Assembly (NCBI RefSeq): GCF_026016465.1
Contig: NZ_CP100390.1
Span: 372,001-436,000, forward strand
From: Alkalimarinus alittae
GTDB taxonomy: Bacteria > Pseudomonadota > Gammaproteobacteria > Pseudomonadales > Oleiphilaceae
Direction: 5' to 3'
DNA length: 64,000 nt
The notes under the pieces were generated by a model, which searched no databases, had not been told where the DNA came from, and saw only the letters and a list, made by a program, of their open reading frames with translations. Positions 45,194 to 53,818 of this stretch are shown piece after piece. How positions within the stretch are numbered: the first letter of the stretch is position 1; each line of letters begins with the position of its first letter. Made by a program: the position numbers and the translations under genes.

Positions 45194-47626
45194 CTATAGC
45201 GTCATGATGTACTGAACTAAGTCATTAACCTCATTATCATTGGATGCACACCAAGGGTGCGGCGTTGCAGGCAGCCCTATAGGGTTTGGTGTACCCATTT
45301 CATCAGGCCCAAATTCTGCGCGCATTTTTTGATAGTCCCAATAGTAGTGATCATCATCCCAAGACACTTCAGAAAAGTACTTATGCTTCTCAATAAAGAG
45401 ATTGCGTTTGTAACCTCTATCTAGCTTGGTGATGTAATTAGACTTTGGCACACGAAACACATCGCCTCGGCGGTTTAAATCAGGTGTGGTTAACGGCTGA
45501 TCAACGGAACCTAGCGCTGGGCGAACGGGGGCATGAAGTGTGTAGTACTGCTTATACAAATCAGAAGATGTGTCACAACGGGCGGGAGATACCAAGTCAG
45601 TCATATTACGAACGTGTCCGTCTGATAGCAACCCTCGGTTTTGTACCCAGTACATATCACGTAAGAATGTAGCCCTGATCGACTCAACTTCTTTTTGGTA
45701 GATGGTAGGTGAGAAGAACCTGCCTACTTCATCTAATCGCAGCATTTTCTCATTAGTGTTGGCACCAAGGCCATCACTATGACAGCTGCCACAATCACGA
45801 TTAAAGGTTTCTTGTCCTTTGCTTACGGCTGACGCTATTTTAGGAAATGACTGCCAAGTTTGGCCAATAAAGTCGCCTTCTTGTAAGGCGGGTACTTCAC
45901 GGGTTCTCGTTACTTCTTTGTCGGGTTGGGGGATTTTGATGCCAAACCAGAGCCGCTTTGGTGGTTGTGGGACCATTTCTGTATAGGTTTCAGTGATCGT
46001 CCCCGTGTCAGTTTGTGCTACCAGTAAATCTTTCTGTTTTAACCAGCGGTACATGCCAATATTGCGCAATAAACCATCGCTTTGATCTAGCTGGGTCATA
46101 TAGGCTGTTAGCGCTTGTAGCGGTGCTTTTTTCATCGCTCCCTGTGCGCCATCAGGCTCTTCAGAGTGTATGTAAGAACCTTCAAATCCGACGTAGGACT
46201 CGGTATGAGAGAGTGAGCGCCGTATGGGCATGTAGTGGGTTACGTTAGGGATCGCAATTGGCGAAAATTGATAGTCATTGTCAGTATGACTACCTTCGCC
46301 ATTGATGCGTACCATATTATGCTCGCCGGTTCCTGGAGGCATGTGATAGATCAGCATATCTTTGGCGATACGCTCTTCTTTAGGGGCCCAGTCAGGGCCT
46401 GGTTCATTTTCATAAATACCTTTAAAGGTCTTTAAGGCTGTTTGTAAGACTGTCCACTTCATGGTCCACTCAGGGTTAGGTAAACCTGGGAAAACCCGTG
46501 TCTCATCCTCTCCATTTGGGTTTTGATAGGTGATTTGATAGCCGTGGCATGACGCACAGTTAAAACCCACAAACTCCCCTGGCCCGGTATAGGGGTGATT
46601 ACCTTCTGCATAGCGGTAACCCGTCCAGCCCGTGTCTTTTGTGTTACCTTCAAACTTGGCTGAGCCTAACGTCAAAAATCCAGGAATAGGCGTCGGCATA
46701 GGATACGGTGCAAAATAGACGTCATCGATGGCTTCATCTGGCACTTGGCCTCTTACTGTTTTGTAAGCGCCAAATAACGCTCTAGGATCTGCGTAGCCGC
46801 CCGCAATAGGGTCGAAAGCACGATAGTTAAAAATGGCCTTCCAGTCTAGATTTCTAACCGCGTGAGCAACGCCAATGTTAAAATCATAAGACCAGAAAAT
46901 TTTGCGGCCTTCGTCGACTAATGAAGGGAAGTTCGGGTTATCTACTTCGATATCAATCGGTGCACTGGCAACAGCATTACTTAGCGTTGAAACAACATCG
47001 CACTCATGCTGGAAGGTATCACTGATAATACGAGAGGTTTGAGCATCTATAACGTTGTGTGCTTCTCCGGGCTGACGAAGCGATTCGTTATAGCCCACTC
47101 TTTTTTGAACTTGTACTATTAAAGGGCCGCTACTCGTGTGACCAGGCACTCGGAACTGAATGCTGCTATCATCCCACGCGACAATGTTTTTCGGCCAAGA
47201 ATCTACTTGCTCATCAGTCTCATAGTTAACTTGATCAGAAATCGCCAGCTTTTGGTCGAACATTTGTAAGTCAGCTTCAAGAACGCGAGTGTTTCCCAGC
47301 ATGATCTTGCTAAAGTCGATATCAACCCCTTGACCAAAGTTTGACCCTTCAAGCGTGACGATATCTCCAGGTTTAAATACAGGTGTTTGGGTGCCCATAC
47401 GCGTCCATTCAACATCGCCATTAATGCGTATGATGTCGATATTAGGCGCGGATAAACTTTGCGCTGCTGAGTCAGCACGCATCGCTTCGCGAGTGAAATC
47501 TGTTGAACATATTTCTTCTTGATGAGGAAAATCACCAGGCAAGCCTGACAGGTCTATGGTCGCGTTTGCTGCGCTAGCTGTAATGGCTAAGAGCACCGTT
47601 GCGGAGTGTGAATGTAAACGAGACAT
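45194..47626 (-). CDS. Large secreted IPT-type and di-haem c-type cytochrome
   Basis: 810 aa. Signal peptide of about 22 residues. An IPT/TIG-like beta domain (about 80-178; FKPGDIVTLEGSNFG to SGPLIVQVQKRVG) is followed by a long region with two haem c sites: CASCH (357-361) and CGSCH (612-616). Between them are VIYHMPPGTGEHNM-like residues. The two well-separated haems and secretion resemble di-haem peroxidase/RoxA-type proteins (rubber oxygenase, LatA), but I cannot assign a reaction; the extra N-terminal IPT domain and large size are unusual. No partner gene is co-transcribed. A strong terminator follows. Confidence 0.72.
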   Translation of the reverse strand: MSRLHSHSATVLLAITASAANATIDLSGLPGDFPHQEEICSTDFTREAMRADSAAQSLSAPNIDIIRINGDVEWTRMGTQTPVFKPGDIVTLEGSNFGQGVDIDFSKIMLGNTRVLEADLQMFDQKLAISDQVNYETDEQVDSWPKNIVAWDDSSIQFRVPGHTSSGPLIVQVQKRVGYNESLRQPGEAHNVIDAQTSRIISDTFQHECDVVSTLSNAVASAPIDIEVDNPNFPSLVDEGRKIFWSYDFNIGVAHAVRNLDWKAIFNYRAFDPIAGGYADPRALFGAYKTVRGQVPDEAIDDVYFAPYPMPTPIPGFLTLGSAKFEGNTKDTGWTGYRYAEGNHPYTGPGEFVGFNCASCHGYQITYQNPNGEDETRVFPGLPNPEWTMKWTVLQTALKTFKGIYENEPGPDWAPKEERIAKDMLIYHMPPGTGEHNMVRINGEGSHTDNDYQFSPIAIPNVTHYMPIRRSLSHTESYVGFEGSYIHSEEPDGAQGAMKKAPLQALTAYMTQLDQSDGLLRNIGMYRWLKQKDLLVAQTDTGTITETYTEMVPQPPKRLWFGIKIPQPDKEVTRTREVPALQEGDFIGQTWQSFPKIASAVSKGQETFNRDCGSCHSDGLGANTNEKMLRLDEVGRFFSPTIYQKEVESIRATFLRDMYWVQNRGLLSDGHVRNMTDLVSPARCDTSSDLYKQYYTLHAPVRPALGSVDQPLTTPDLNRRGDVFRVPKSNYITKLDRGYKRNLFIEKHKYFSEVSWDDDHYYWDYQKMRAEFGPDEMGTPNPIGLPATPHPWCASNDNEVNDLVQYIMTL

Positions 47627-47932
47627 GAGTCTCTCCTTGCTTTGTCTGTTTTAATTGTTTTAAAGCGCTTACGAGTAATTATGCATTAATTTAACTAACA
47701 CATGTAAGCTCAGCAGGTGTCAGGCTAAAAGATGGAGTAGTAAATAATATTGCCGAACTGCCGAGTAATTCTGTCATTTGAGTGAACTGATCGTTGATAG
47801 TAGAGGTAATGACTAGGGATTAAGAGAAAGTTGTGGCGTAGGGGGGGGGTAAAATAATTCAGGAATGATAAGTAGGTCACATCTGAAATTACGAGGCTTT
47901 AAGCAAGGGGGAATGTTGTTAAGTTGAAGAAA
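47627..47932. other. Intergenic stretch with no visible gene
   Basis: About 306 bases between the divergently positioned cytochrome start and the tRNA 3' end. It carries a run of nine G at 47841-47849 and no ORF or hairpin I can support. It should contain the cytochrome promoter. Confidence 0.6.
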
Positions 47933-48009
47933 TGGCCCGCCCGGAGAGATTCGAACTCCCGACCAAGTGGTTCGAAGCCACCTACTCTATCCAGCTGAGC
48001 TACGGGCGG
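47933..48009 (-). tRNA. tRNA-Arg, anticodon TCG
   Basis: On the - strand a full cloverleaf can be drawn: acceptor 7 bp (CCGCCCG with CGGGCGG), D-arm AGCTCAGCTGGATAGAG, anticodon stem-loop with loop CTTCGAA giving anticodon TCG, T-arm with loop TTCGAAT and encoded CCA at 47933-47935. Reads CGA codons. It is 77 bases including CCA. A promoter lies 50 to 80 bases upstream. Confidence 0.93.
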
Positions 48010-48059
48010 ACATTGTCTTCAATCGACTGCCTTGAAAAAGGCAACTAGATCAGGCGGCT

Positions 48060-48088
48060 ATAATACGCAGGCTGTTAGATGGTGTCTA
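48060..48088 (-). promoter_or_regulatory. Promoter of the tRNA-Arg gene
   Basis: On the - strand TAGACA (48088-48083), 17 bases, then TATTAT (48065-48060), with a G/C-rich discriminator after it as expected for stringently controlled tRNA promoters. It overlaps the 3' end of the membrane protein gene at 48075. Confidence 0.65.
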
Positions 48089-48446
48089 GTGTTGTATTCC
48101 AAAATGTTTTAATAACCGCGAAGCACCATACAGACAACAACGAAAGCGCCAGTAACCAGAAGAATATTTGGTTTCGCTGCGTGAGGGATGATTTACCGCC
48201 TGCGCTGTCGATCCAACGGAAATACATATTACTAAGAAAGCCGGCTAATACAAAAAAACTGGCAACAACCGGGAGAGCGAGTTGCCAGGTGACAAGAGCT
48301 GCGCCTGCTTGCTTGATTTGCCCAATCCAAACCATTGAAGTAATGAGTACAAATAAGGCGGTAAATTCGACAATGAGTGAAAGTTTATGGTGCTTATGCA
48401 TGCGTTTATAGCTCTCAAAAGGCAATTTAGGGTCAATAGTATACAT
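48075..48446 (-). CDS. Small membrane protein, unknown function
   Basis: 123 aa with three hydrophobic segments (about 24-43, 54-76, 95-115), a short charged N-terminus (MYTIDPKLPFESYKRMHKHHK) and a positive loop between segments two and three. No recognisable family. Its stop region overlaps the tRNA promoter. Confidence 0.65.
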   Translation of the reverse strand: MYTIDPKLPFESYKRMHKHHKLSLIVEFTALFVLITSMVWIGQIKQAGAALVTWQLALPVVASFFVLAGFLSNMYFRWIDSAGGKSSLTQRNQIFFWLLALSLLSVWCFAVIKTFWNTTLDTI

Positions 48447-48586
48447 GAGTGTTAAAGGGCAGGCTTTTTATCGTTATTCTTTACCGCTATAATGACGCCA
48501 CTAATTTTTCGGGCGGGGTCTTGGATCTTGTCACCAATAATTATGTAGCTAGCAATAGCACTAAATAATATCCCACGAGGTGAAGT

Positions 48587-49012
48587 GTGAATAAAGTGAT
48601 GAGAGCATTAGCAGTTTTTGGATTGGGTGCGGTATTGGCTGGTTCAGTTCAAGCAGCAACAGACGAAGATGCGATCCTTGATCGTATAAAGCCCATTGGT
48701 GACGTATGTGTAGAAGGGCAAGATTGTGGTTCTGCCGCAGCGGCAGCCCCTGAAGCAGCCACTGGCGGTGCACGTTCAGGTGAAGACGTTTATAACGCTT
48801 CTTGTTTTGCATGTCATGGTACAGGCGCAGCGGGTGCTCCAATGCTAGGTAATGCCAGCCACTGGGGGCCTCGTGCAGAGCAGGGCATGGATACATTGCT
48901 TTCTCATGCCATCAACGGCCTAAATGCTATGCCTCCACGCGGAACCTGTGCTTCATGTTCTGATGATGAGATTGCAGCAGCTGTTGAATATATGGTTGAA
49001 GGTAGTAAGTAA
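48587..49012 (+). CDS. Cytochrome c5 family protein
   Basis: 141 aa from a GTG with GAGG 6 bases upstream. Signal peptide ends at VQAAT, then an Ala-rich linker. One haem site, CFACH (about 72-76), and the C-terminal NAMPPRG segment with axial Met in LNAMPPRG. The later CASCS is the disulfide/extra cysteine pair of cytochrome c5, not a second haem. It acts as a small periplasmic electron carrier. A bidirectional terminator follows. Confidence 0.9.
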   Translation: MNKVMRALAVFGLGAVLAGSVQAATDEDAILDRIKPIGDVCVEGQDCGSAAAAAPEAATGGARSGEDVYNASCFACHGTGAAGAPMLGNASHWGPRAEQGMDTLLSHAINGLNAMPPRGTCASCSDDEIAAAVEYMVEGSK

Positions 49013-49023
49013 TAAGTTAAATA

Positions 49024-49062
49024 TAAGTGACAAGATTAATACGGCTATAATCTTGTCACTTA
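49024..49062. terminator. Bidirectional terminator between cytochrome c5 and PadR genes
   Basis: TAAGTGACAAGATTA (49024-49038) pairs perfectly with TAATCTTGTCACTTA (49048-49062), loop 9 bases. 15-bp stem between convergent genes, 12 bases after the cytochrome stop and overlapping the PadR stop. Confidence 0.75.
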
Positions 49063-49593
49063 GACACGCAATGTTTGCATTACCTCTTCAGCCCATTCTA
49101 GCCACGCCCTTTCCCCAATAATCCCTCTCCTAAGCGTCATGTAAGGTAGAAGGTAGTGTGCTTTCTGTTCATCGCCCATCGTGAGATATGTATTCTCAAT
49201 ACTTATCAGATTATCTAATGTTTTTTGGTGGCTATCGATATGGCTTTCGAGTTCGGCCAATAAGTCTTCTTTGCTAGCAAGGTGCCCGCCATAGAGCTTG
49301 ACCAATAATGCATCATTAATTTTATTGGGCTTTACCGGTTGGTTGATCCAACGTCTTAATGTTTCTCGTCCGAGATCCGTAATCTGATAGACTTTTTTAT
49401 CAGGTTTGTCATCCTGAAAGTGGGCTTGAAACGTAACCTGCTTATCTTCCGTTAACTTTTTAAGCTGCTGATACACTTGCTGGTGCTTCGCGTTCCAGAA
49501 GTACCCGAGGCTTTGCTTAAAATGTTTTACTAGCTCATAACCACTGCTTGGCTGGGTTTCTAGTAAAACTAAAATGGCGTGCTTTAATGACAT
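49060..49593 (-). CDS. PadR-family transcriptional regulator
   Basis: 177 aa. N-terminal winged helix (LKHAILVLLETQPSSGYELVKHFKQSLGYFWNAKHQQVYQQLKKLTEDKQV) is the PadR signature, followed by the long helical dimerisation part of the Vir/PadR C-terminal domain. It is divergent from the oxidoreductase gene with palindromic sites between them, so it probably represses that gene and itself in response to a phenolic or hydrophobic ligand. Confidence 0.9.
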   Translation of the reverse strand: MSLKHAILVLLETQPSSGYELVKHFKQSLGYFWNAKHQQVYQQLKKLTEDKQVTFQAHFQDDKPDKKVYQITDLGRETLRRWINQPVKPNKINDALLVKLYGGHLASKEDLLAELESHIDSHQKTLDNLISIENTYLTMGDEQKAHYLLPYMTLRRGIIGERAWLEWAEEVMQTLRV

Positions 49594-49651
49594 GACGAAA
49601 TGCTTCTTATAACGATAATGGATTTAATGATAACAAAGTATATGAAAAAAG

Positions 49652-49696
49652 TTGCATATTAATCTGCATATCCTCTAATATGCAAATAGTTGCATA
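49652..49696. promoter_or_regulatory. Candidate PadR operator
   Basis: TATGCAA (49679-49685), ATAG, TTGCATA (49690-49696) is a perfect 7-bp inverted repeat; a related TTGCATA begins at 49652 and another TGCATA follows. The repeats lie between the divergent padR-like and oxidoreductase genes, near both starts. PadR proteins bind such spaced dyads. Confidence 0.55.
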
Positions 49697-49738
49697 AAGA
49701 TTAAATCAACAACATAACAATAATGGCAGAGGTGAATA

Positions 49739-51397
49739 GTGAAGCGCACAGGAACTCGTTTTCGTAAAGATAGGGCAGACACGCATTATGATGTGATCGT
49801 TATTGGCTCTGGGCCGGGTGGTTTGTGCAACGCGGCACTACTGTCTAAATTAGGTAAAAAAGTGTGTGTATTAGAACAGCACTACACAGCCGGTGGTTAT
49901 AGTCACACCTACGAGCGAAATGGTTATGAGTGGGATGTGGGCGTTCATTATGTCGGAGAGGTGCACAAGCCTTTCTCAATGATACGTCGAGTGTTCGATG
50001 TTATTTCAGACAGCCAGTTAGAGTGGGCCTATATGGATCAACTCTATGACCGTATTGTGATTGGTGATAAAACCTACGATTACCTTGCGGGTAAAGAGCC
50101 GTTCAAGAAGCAAATGAAGGAGTACTTCCCGACAGAAGGTGAGGCGATTGATCAGTATGTTGAGTTACTGGGCAATGTGAGTAAGTTAGTCCCTCGTTAT
50201 TTTGCCGGTCAAGCGCTGCCTAAGTTAGCTGCCGTTGTTTATAACAAAGCTCGCCACTATATGCTGCCCGACTACTTTTTTAAGAGTACTCGTGAAGTAT
50301 TAGAAGGCCTGACTAAAAACGAAGAACTTATTGGCGTGTTGACTGCGCAATGGGGCGACTATGGCCTGACTCCGAAAAAATCATCGTTCATGATGCATGC
50401 TATGGTCGCTAAACACTATATTGCAGGCGGTAATTACCCGGTAGGTGGGTCTTCTCGTATCGCCGAGACGATTATTCCGGTGATTAAGCAAAGCGGCGGT
50501 AATGTATTTACCTATGCCGGTGTAGACGAAATACTGGTGAAGAATAATCGAGCGTATGGCGTTCGTTTAAAGAAAGGCGGACACGAAATATTTGCCGATC
50601 AAGTCGTCAGTAATGCCGGTATTTACCCCACTTATCAGGATTTATTGCCTGAGAAAGTCGCCAAGAAAAACGGCTTATTGAAAAACCTGAAAAAGGTTGA
50701 CCTGTCTGCCTCTCATGTTTGTATCTATGCAGGCTTTAAAGGCTCGGCAGAAGAACTCAATATCCCCAAAACTAATTATTGGGTCTACCCAGATGCCAAC
50801 CACGATGAAAACGTCGACCGATTCTTGGCGTCTGATGGCACCGATGACTTCCCATTAACGTATATCTCATTCCCATCCGCCAAAGATCCTGCTTGGAATG
50901 ATCGATTCCCTGGTAAATCAACGGTCGAGATTGTCGCTCCGACCAATCACAAGTGGTTTCAGCAATGGCAAGGCACTACTTGGAATAAGCGGGGAGAAGG
51001 CTACCACGAGTTAAAAGAAGAAATTCAAAACTCATTGCTTGAGACGCTATACAAGCATATGCCTCAGCTACGTGGCGCGATAGACTACGTAGAGCTTTCA
51101 ACACCACTATCCACTCAGTGGTTCCAGTGGAATAAAGAAGGTGAAATTTACGGCATCGATCATACCGTAGACCGCTTTCAACAGAACTGGCTGCATCCCA
51201 TAACACCGATTAAAAACCTATACCTAACCGGTGCCGACATAGTGACTGCCGGTGTCGGCGGCGCATTAATGGGTGGCGTCATGAGCACCTGTGCCATGAT
51301 CGGCGTGTTAGAAAGTCGTAAAGTAATGAACCTAATCAAAGAAGTTTATAAGCCAGAAGCGAGGCAAGCCCTAGAAACAGAAAGCCAGCAGGCGTAA
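49739..51397 (+). CDS. Retinol-saturase/carotenoid-isomerase-like FAD oxidoreductase
   Basis: 552 aa from a GTG with GAGGTG upstream. FAD-binding GSGPGGLCNAALLSKLG near the N-terminus, then VLEQHYTAGGYSHTYERNGYEWDVGVHYVGE, which is typical of all-trans-retinol 13,14-saturase and CrtISO-like proteins; the C-terminal GADIVTAGVGGALMGGV is the second FAD element. It reduces or isomerises polyene or other unsaturated lipid substrates; which one is unknown, and no carotenoid biosynthesis genes are nearby. Regulated by the divergent PadR gene, probably. Confidence 0.87.
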   Translation: MKRTGTRFRKDRADTHYDVIVIGSGPGGLCNAALLSKLGKKVCVLEQHYTAGGYSHTYERNGYEWDVGVHYVGEVHKPFSMIRRVFDVISDSQLEWAYMDQLYDRIVIGDKTYDYLAGKEPFKKQMKEYFPTEGEAIDQYVELLGNVSKLVPRYFAGQALPKLAAVVYNKARHYMLPDYFFKSTREVLEGLTKNEELIGVLTAQWGDYGLTPKKSSFMMHAMVAKHYIAGGNYPVGGSSRIAETIIPVIKQSGGNVFTYAGVDEILVKNNRAYGVRLKKGGHEIFADQVVSNAGIYPTYQDLLPEKVAKKNGLLKNLKKVDLSASHVCIYAGFKGSAEELNIPKTNYWVYPDANHDENVDRFLASDGTDDFPLTYISFPSAKDPAWNDRFPGKSTVEIVAPTNHKWFQQWQGTTWNKRGEGYHELKEEIQNSLLETLYKHMPQLRGAIDYVELSTPLSTQWFQWNKEGEIYGIDHTVDRFQQNWLHPITPIKNLYLTGADIVTAGVGGALMGGVMSTCAMIGVLESRKVMNLIKEVYKPEARQALETESQQA

Positions 51398-51416
51398 GCC
51401 AAGTCAACAAAACCCT

Positions 51417-51505
51417 GATTCCAGTCGTGCCTCCTTTCATCAAGGCTACAAAACCAAATGCCTGCACTGACTTTGTAGCCGTGATGCAGCGAAGCGGAAT
51501 CAAGG
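51417..51505. repeat. Dispersed two-module palindromic repeat, copy 1
   Basis: Module X (51417-51449, begins GATTCCAGTCGTGCCTCC) and module Y (51475-51505, ends GCGAAGCGGAATCAAGG) are imperfect inverted copies of each other and lie 25 bases apart in the gap between the oxidoreductase and rep genes. A second copy, with the modules in the reverse order, is at 58067. It is a REP/BIME-like intergenic element and can fold into a long hairpin. Confidence 0.75.
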
Positions 51506-51511
51506 AAAGAA

Positions 51512-53527
51512 TTACCCCCCCATTAGATCCTTCAAACTGGCGAGGGTTGCTTTTCCTTTTTCTTGGTTAACGGCTTTGTCATTCTTACCGCCCCCTTCCC
51601 ATACAACATCATCTTCAGGTAGTTCATCTAAAAACCGACTTGGGATGGTTTCTATTTTCTCGCCATATTGTTTACGGGTTCCGGCGTAAGTAAGTGCTAG
51701 CGTTTTCTTTGCGCGGGTGATGCCTACATACATTAATCGACGTTCTTCTTCGATATTATTTTCTTCGATGCTGGCTCGGTGAGGTAAGATTTCTTCTTCT
51801 AACCCCATGATGAATACATGAGGAAACTCCAAACCTTTTGACGCGTGCAGTGTCATTAAGTGGACTTTGTCGGTTTCTTCTTCCTCTTGCTGTTGCTCTA
51901 GCATATCTCTTAAAACAAGCTTGGTCACGGCTTCATCGATACCTATTTCATCGGCGGTGCCTTTGTCTTTATCGAGCATTTTCTGTAGCGAGTCGATCAG
52001 GTACCAGACGTTTGCCATTCTACGTTCGGCTTGAAGAGGTGAGTTACTGTTTTCGTGTAGCCACTCTTCATATTCGATGTCGGTAAACATTTGCTTGATA
52101 ACGGTTACTGGGTCTTCTTGACTGCATCGGCGGGTGGTATTTCTCAGCCAGTGTGTGAATCGGCGTACTTTTTCAAGGCCTTTACCTGTTAAGTGTTGCT
52201 CTAGACCCATTTCGTCGACGGCCTGATATAAGCCACAGTCTCGTTCGGTGGCATAGTTACCCAACTTTTCGATGGTACTAGGGCCTATTTCTCGGCGCGG
52301 TACGTTGATGATACGTAAAAACGCGGCATCGTCTGTGGGGTTAATCAGCAGACGCAAGTAAGCCATGGCGTCTTTAATTTCGCTTCTCGCAAAAAAGGAG
52401 GTGCCGCCTGAAAGTTGATAAGGAATTTGAAACGCCTGTAGTTTTATCTCAAGTAGTCTTGATTGGTGGTTGCCGCGATAGAGAATCGCGAAGTCTTTGA
52501 AATCGACTTTATTTTTGAGTTTAAAATTAAGGATTTCACCGGCGATACGTTCAGCTTCAGCATCTTCGTTGCGGCACTCTATAATGCGTATAGGGTCGCC
52601 CACTGCAAAGTCGCTCCAAAGTGCTTTCTCAAAAACATGGGGGTTGTTGTCGATGACTTTGTTTGCCGCATTCAGAATTAATCGTGTGGAGCGGTAGTTT
52701 TGTTCTAATTTAATCAAATTGAGGTTAGGGAAGTCCTCTTTCAGTTTGACTAGATTCTCAGGTCGTGCGCCTCGCCATGAATAGATGGATTGGTCATCGT
52801 CTCCTACTACAGTAAATGTCGAGCGGACACCGACTAACATCTTAACCAGTTCATACTGAGTAATGTTGGTGTCTTGATACTCATCTACCAATAGGTAGCG
52901 AAGCTTATTTTGCCATTTATCCAATGTTTCAGGGCTATTTTGGAAGAGTGTGACTGGCAGAAGAATAAGATCATCAAAATCAACGGCGTTATAGGCTTTT
53001 AAATAGCGATTATAAAGTTTGTAGACCTGCGCCATCATTTGCTCACGCTCGTCTTTTGCGTGACTAGCGGCTCTGTCTGGGCACAGCATGTCGTTTTTCC
53101 AGTTCGAAATCGCCATTTGAACATCGGACACATCTTCACCTGAGTCAGCATGGTCTTTCATCATCAGGTCGCGGATAAGTGCTTTGGCATCTTCGGCATC
53201 AAAAATGGTAAAACCTGACTTATAGCCGAGGATTTTGTGCTCTTGCCGTATGATATTTAAGCCTAGGTTATGAAAGGTCGATACTGTAAGCCCTTTGGCA
53301 TCTTTGCCTTTTAGCAGTTTACCAACGCGTTCTTTCATTTCTCGAGCGGCTTTATTGGTAAAGGTTAGTGCTGCTATGTTTCGGGCTTTAATGCCGCACT
53401 GCTCGACTAGGTAGACAATTTTGCTGGTGATTACACTGGTTTTACCACTGCCGGCACCTGCAAGAACCAATAGCGGGCCATTGACATAATGCACTGCCTC
53501 GCGTTGTCTGGGGTTAAGTCGTGACAC
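51512..53527 (-). CDS. rep: ATP-dependent DNA helicase Rep
   Basis: 671 aa, UvrD/Rep superfamily 1 helicase. Walker A GAGSGKTSVITSKI, Walker B VDEYQDTN, motif III VGDDDQSIYSWRGARPE, motif IV QNYRST, motif V TLHASKGLEFPHVFI, motif VI VGITRAKKTLALTY. Length and lack of the long UvrD C-terminal tail favour Rep, the 3'-5' helicase that helps forks pass protein blocks. The dispersed repeat lies 7 bases past the stop. Confidence 0.94.
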   Translation of the reverse strand: MSRLNPRQREAVHYVNGPLLVLAGAGSGKTSVITSKIVYLVEQCGIKARNIAALTFTNKAAREMKERVGKLLKGKDAKGLTVSTFHNLGLNIIRQEHKILGYKSGFTIFDAEDAKALIRDLMMKDHADSGEDVSDVQMAISNWKNDMLCPDRAASHAKDEREQMMAQVYKLYNRYLKAYNAVDFDDLILLPVTLFQNSPETLDKWQNKLRYLLVDEYQDTNITQYELVKMLVGVRSTFTVVGDDDQSIYSWRGARPENLVKLKEDFPNLNLIKLEQNYRSTRLILNAANKVIDNNPHVFEKALWSDFAVGDPIRIIECRNEDAEAERIAGEILNFKLKNKVDFKDFAILYRGNHQSRLLEIKLQAFQIPYQLSGGTSFFARSEIKDAMAYLRLLINPTDDAAFLRIINVPRREIGPSTIEKLGNYATERDCGLYQAVDEMGLEQHLTGKGLEKVRRFTHWLRNTTRRCSQEDPVTVIKQMFTDIEYEEWLHENSNSPLQAERRMANVWYLIDSLQKMLDKDKGTADEIGIDEAVTKLVLRDMLEQQQEEEETDKVHLMTLHASKGLEFPHVFIMGLEEEILPHRASIEENNIEEERRLMYVGITRAKKTLALTYAGTRKQYGEKIETIPSRFLDELPEDDVVWEGGGKNDKAVNQEKGKATLASLKDLMGG

Positions 53528-53648
53528 AGAATTGAACCTTTAAATCAATGGATAGATGGGAATATTCGAACAGGCTATTTTAACAGAGAAGTGGATGGCT
53601 TGAGAGTTTAAATTCTAAATGAGTGTTTTTTGGCAGCCTTATCATGCT

Positions 53649-53677
53649 CTAATTCCCTTGCTTCTTTAGGGAATTAG
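53649..53677. other. 10-bp inverted repeat upstream of the GGDEF-EAL gene
   Basis: CTAATTCCCT (53649-53658) pairs with AGGGAATTAG (53668-53677), loop 9 bases, in the otherwise empty 290-base gap between divergent rep and the signalling gene. It may be an operator. No poly-T follows. Confidence 0.5.
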
Positions 53678-53818
53678 GCTACCTTGAAATATACCTATTT
53701 GGTAATAATTCCACCTGTATGAAAATGGCTTATTTACTTGGTTTTTAGTAGTAGGTTCAAGAAAACGTTGATGAAACAAGGCTTAAGGGGTAATGGCAGG
53801 AAAATGCCAGGAGAAGGA

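Noticed and set aside
47841-47849. Run of nine G upstream of the cytochrome gene, as a possible phase-variation tract
   Set aside because: It lies about 215 bases from the start of the cytochrome gene and outside any visible promoter spacing or coding frame; a single run is not evidence.
48587-49012. CASCS in the cytochrome c5 protein as a broken second haem site
   Set aside because: Cytochrome c5 proteins carry this extra cysteine pair normally, so it is not a degraded CxxCH.
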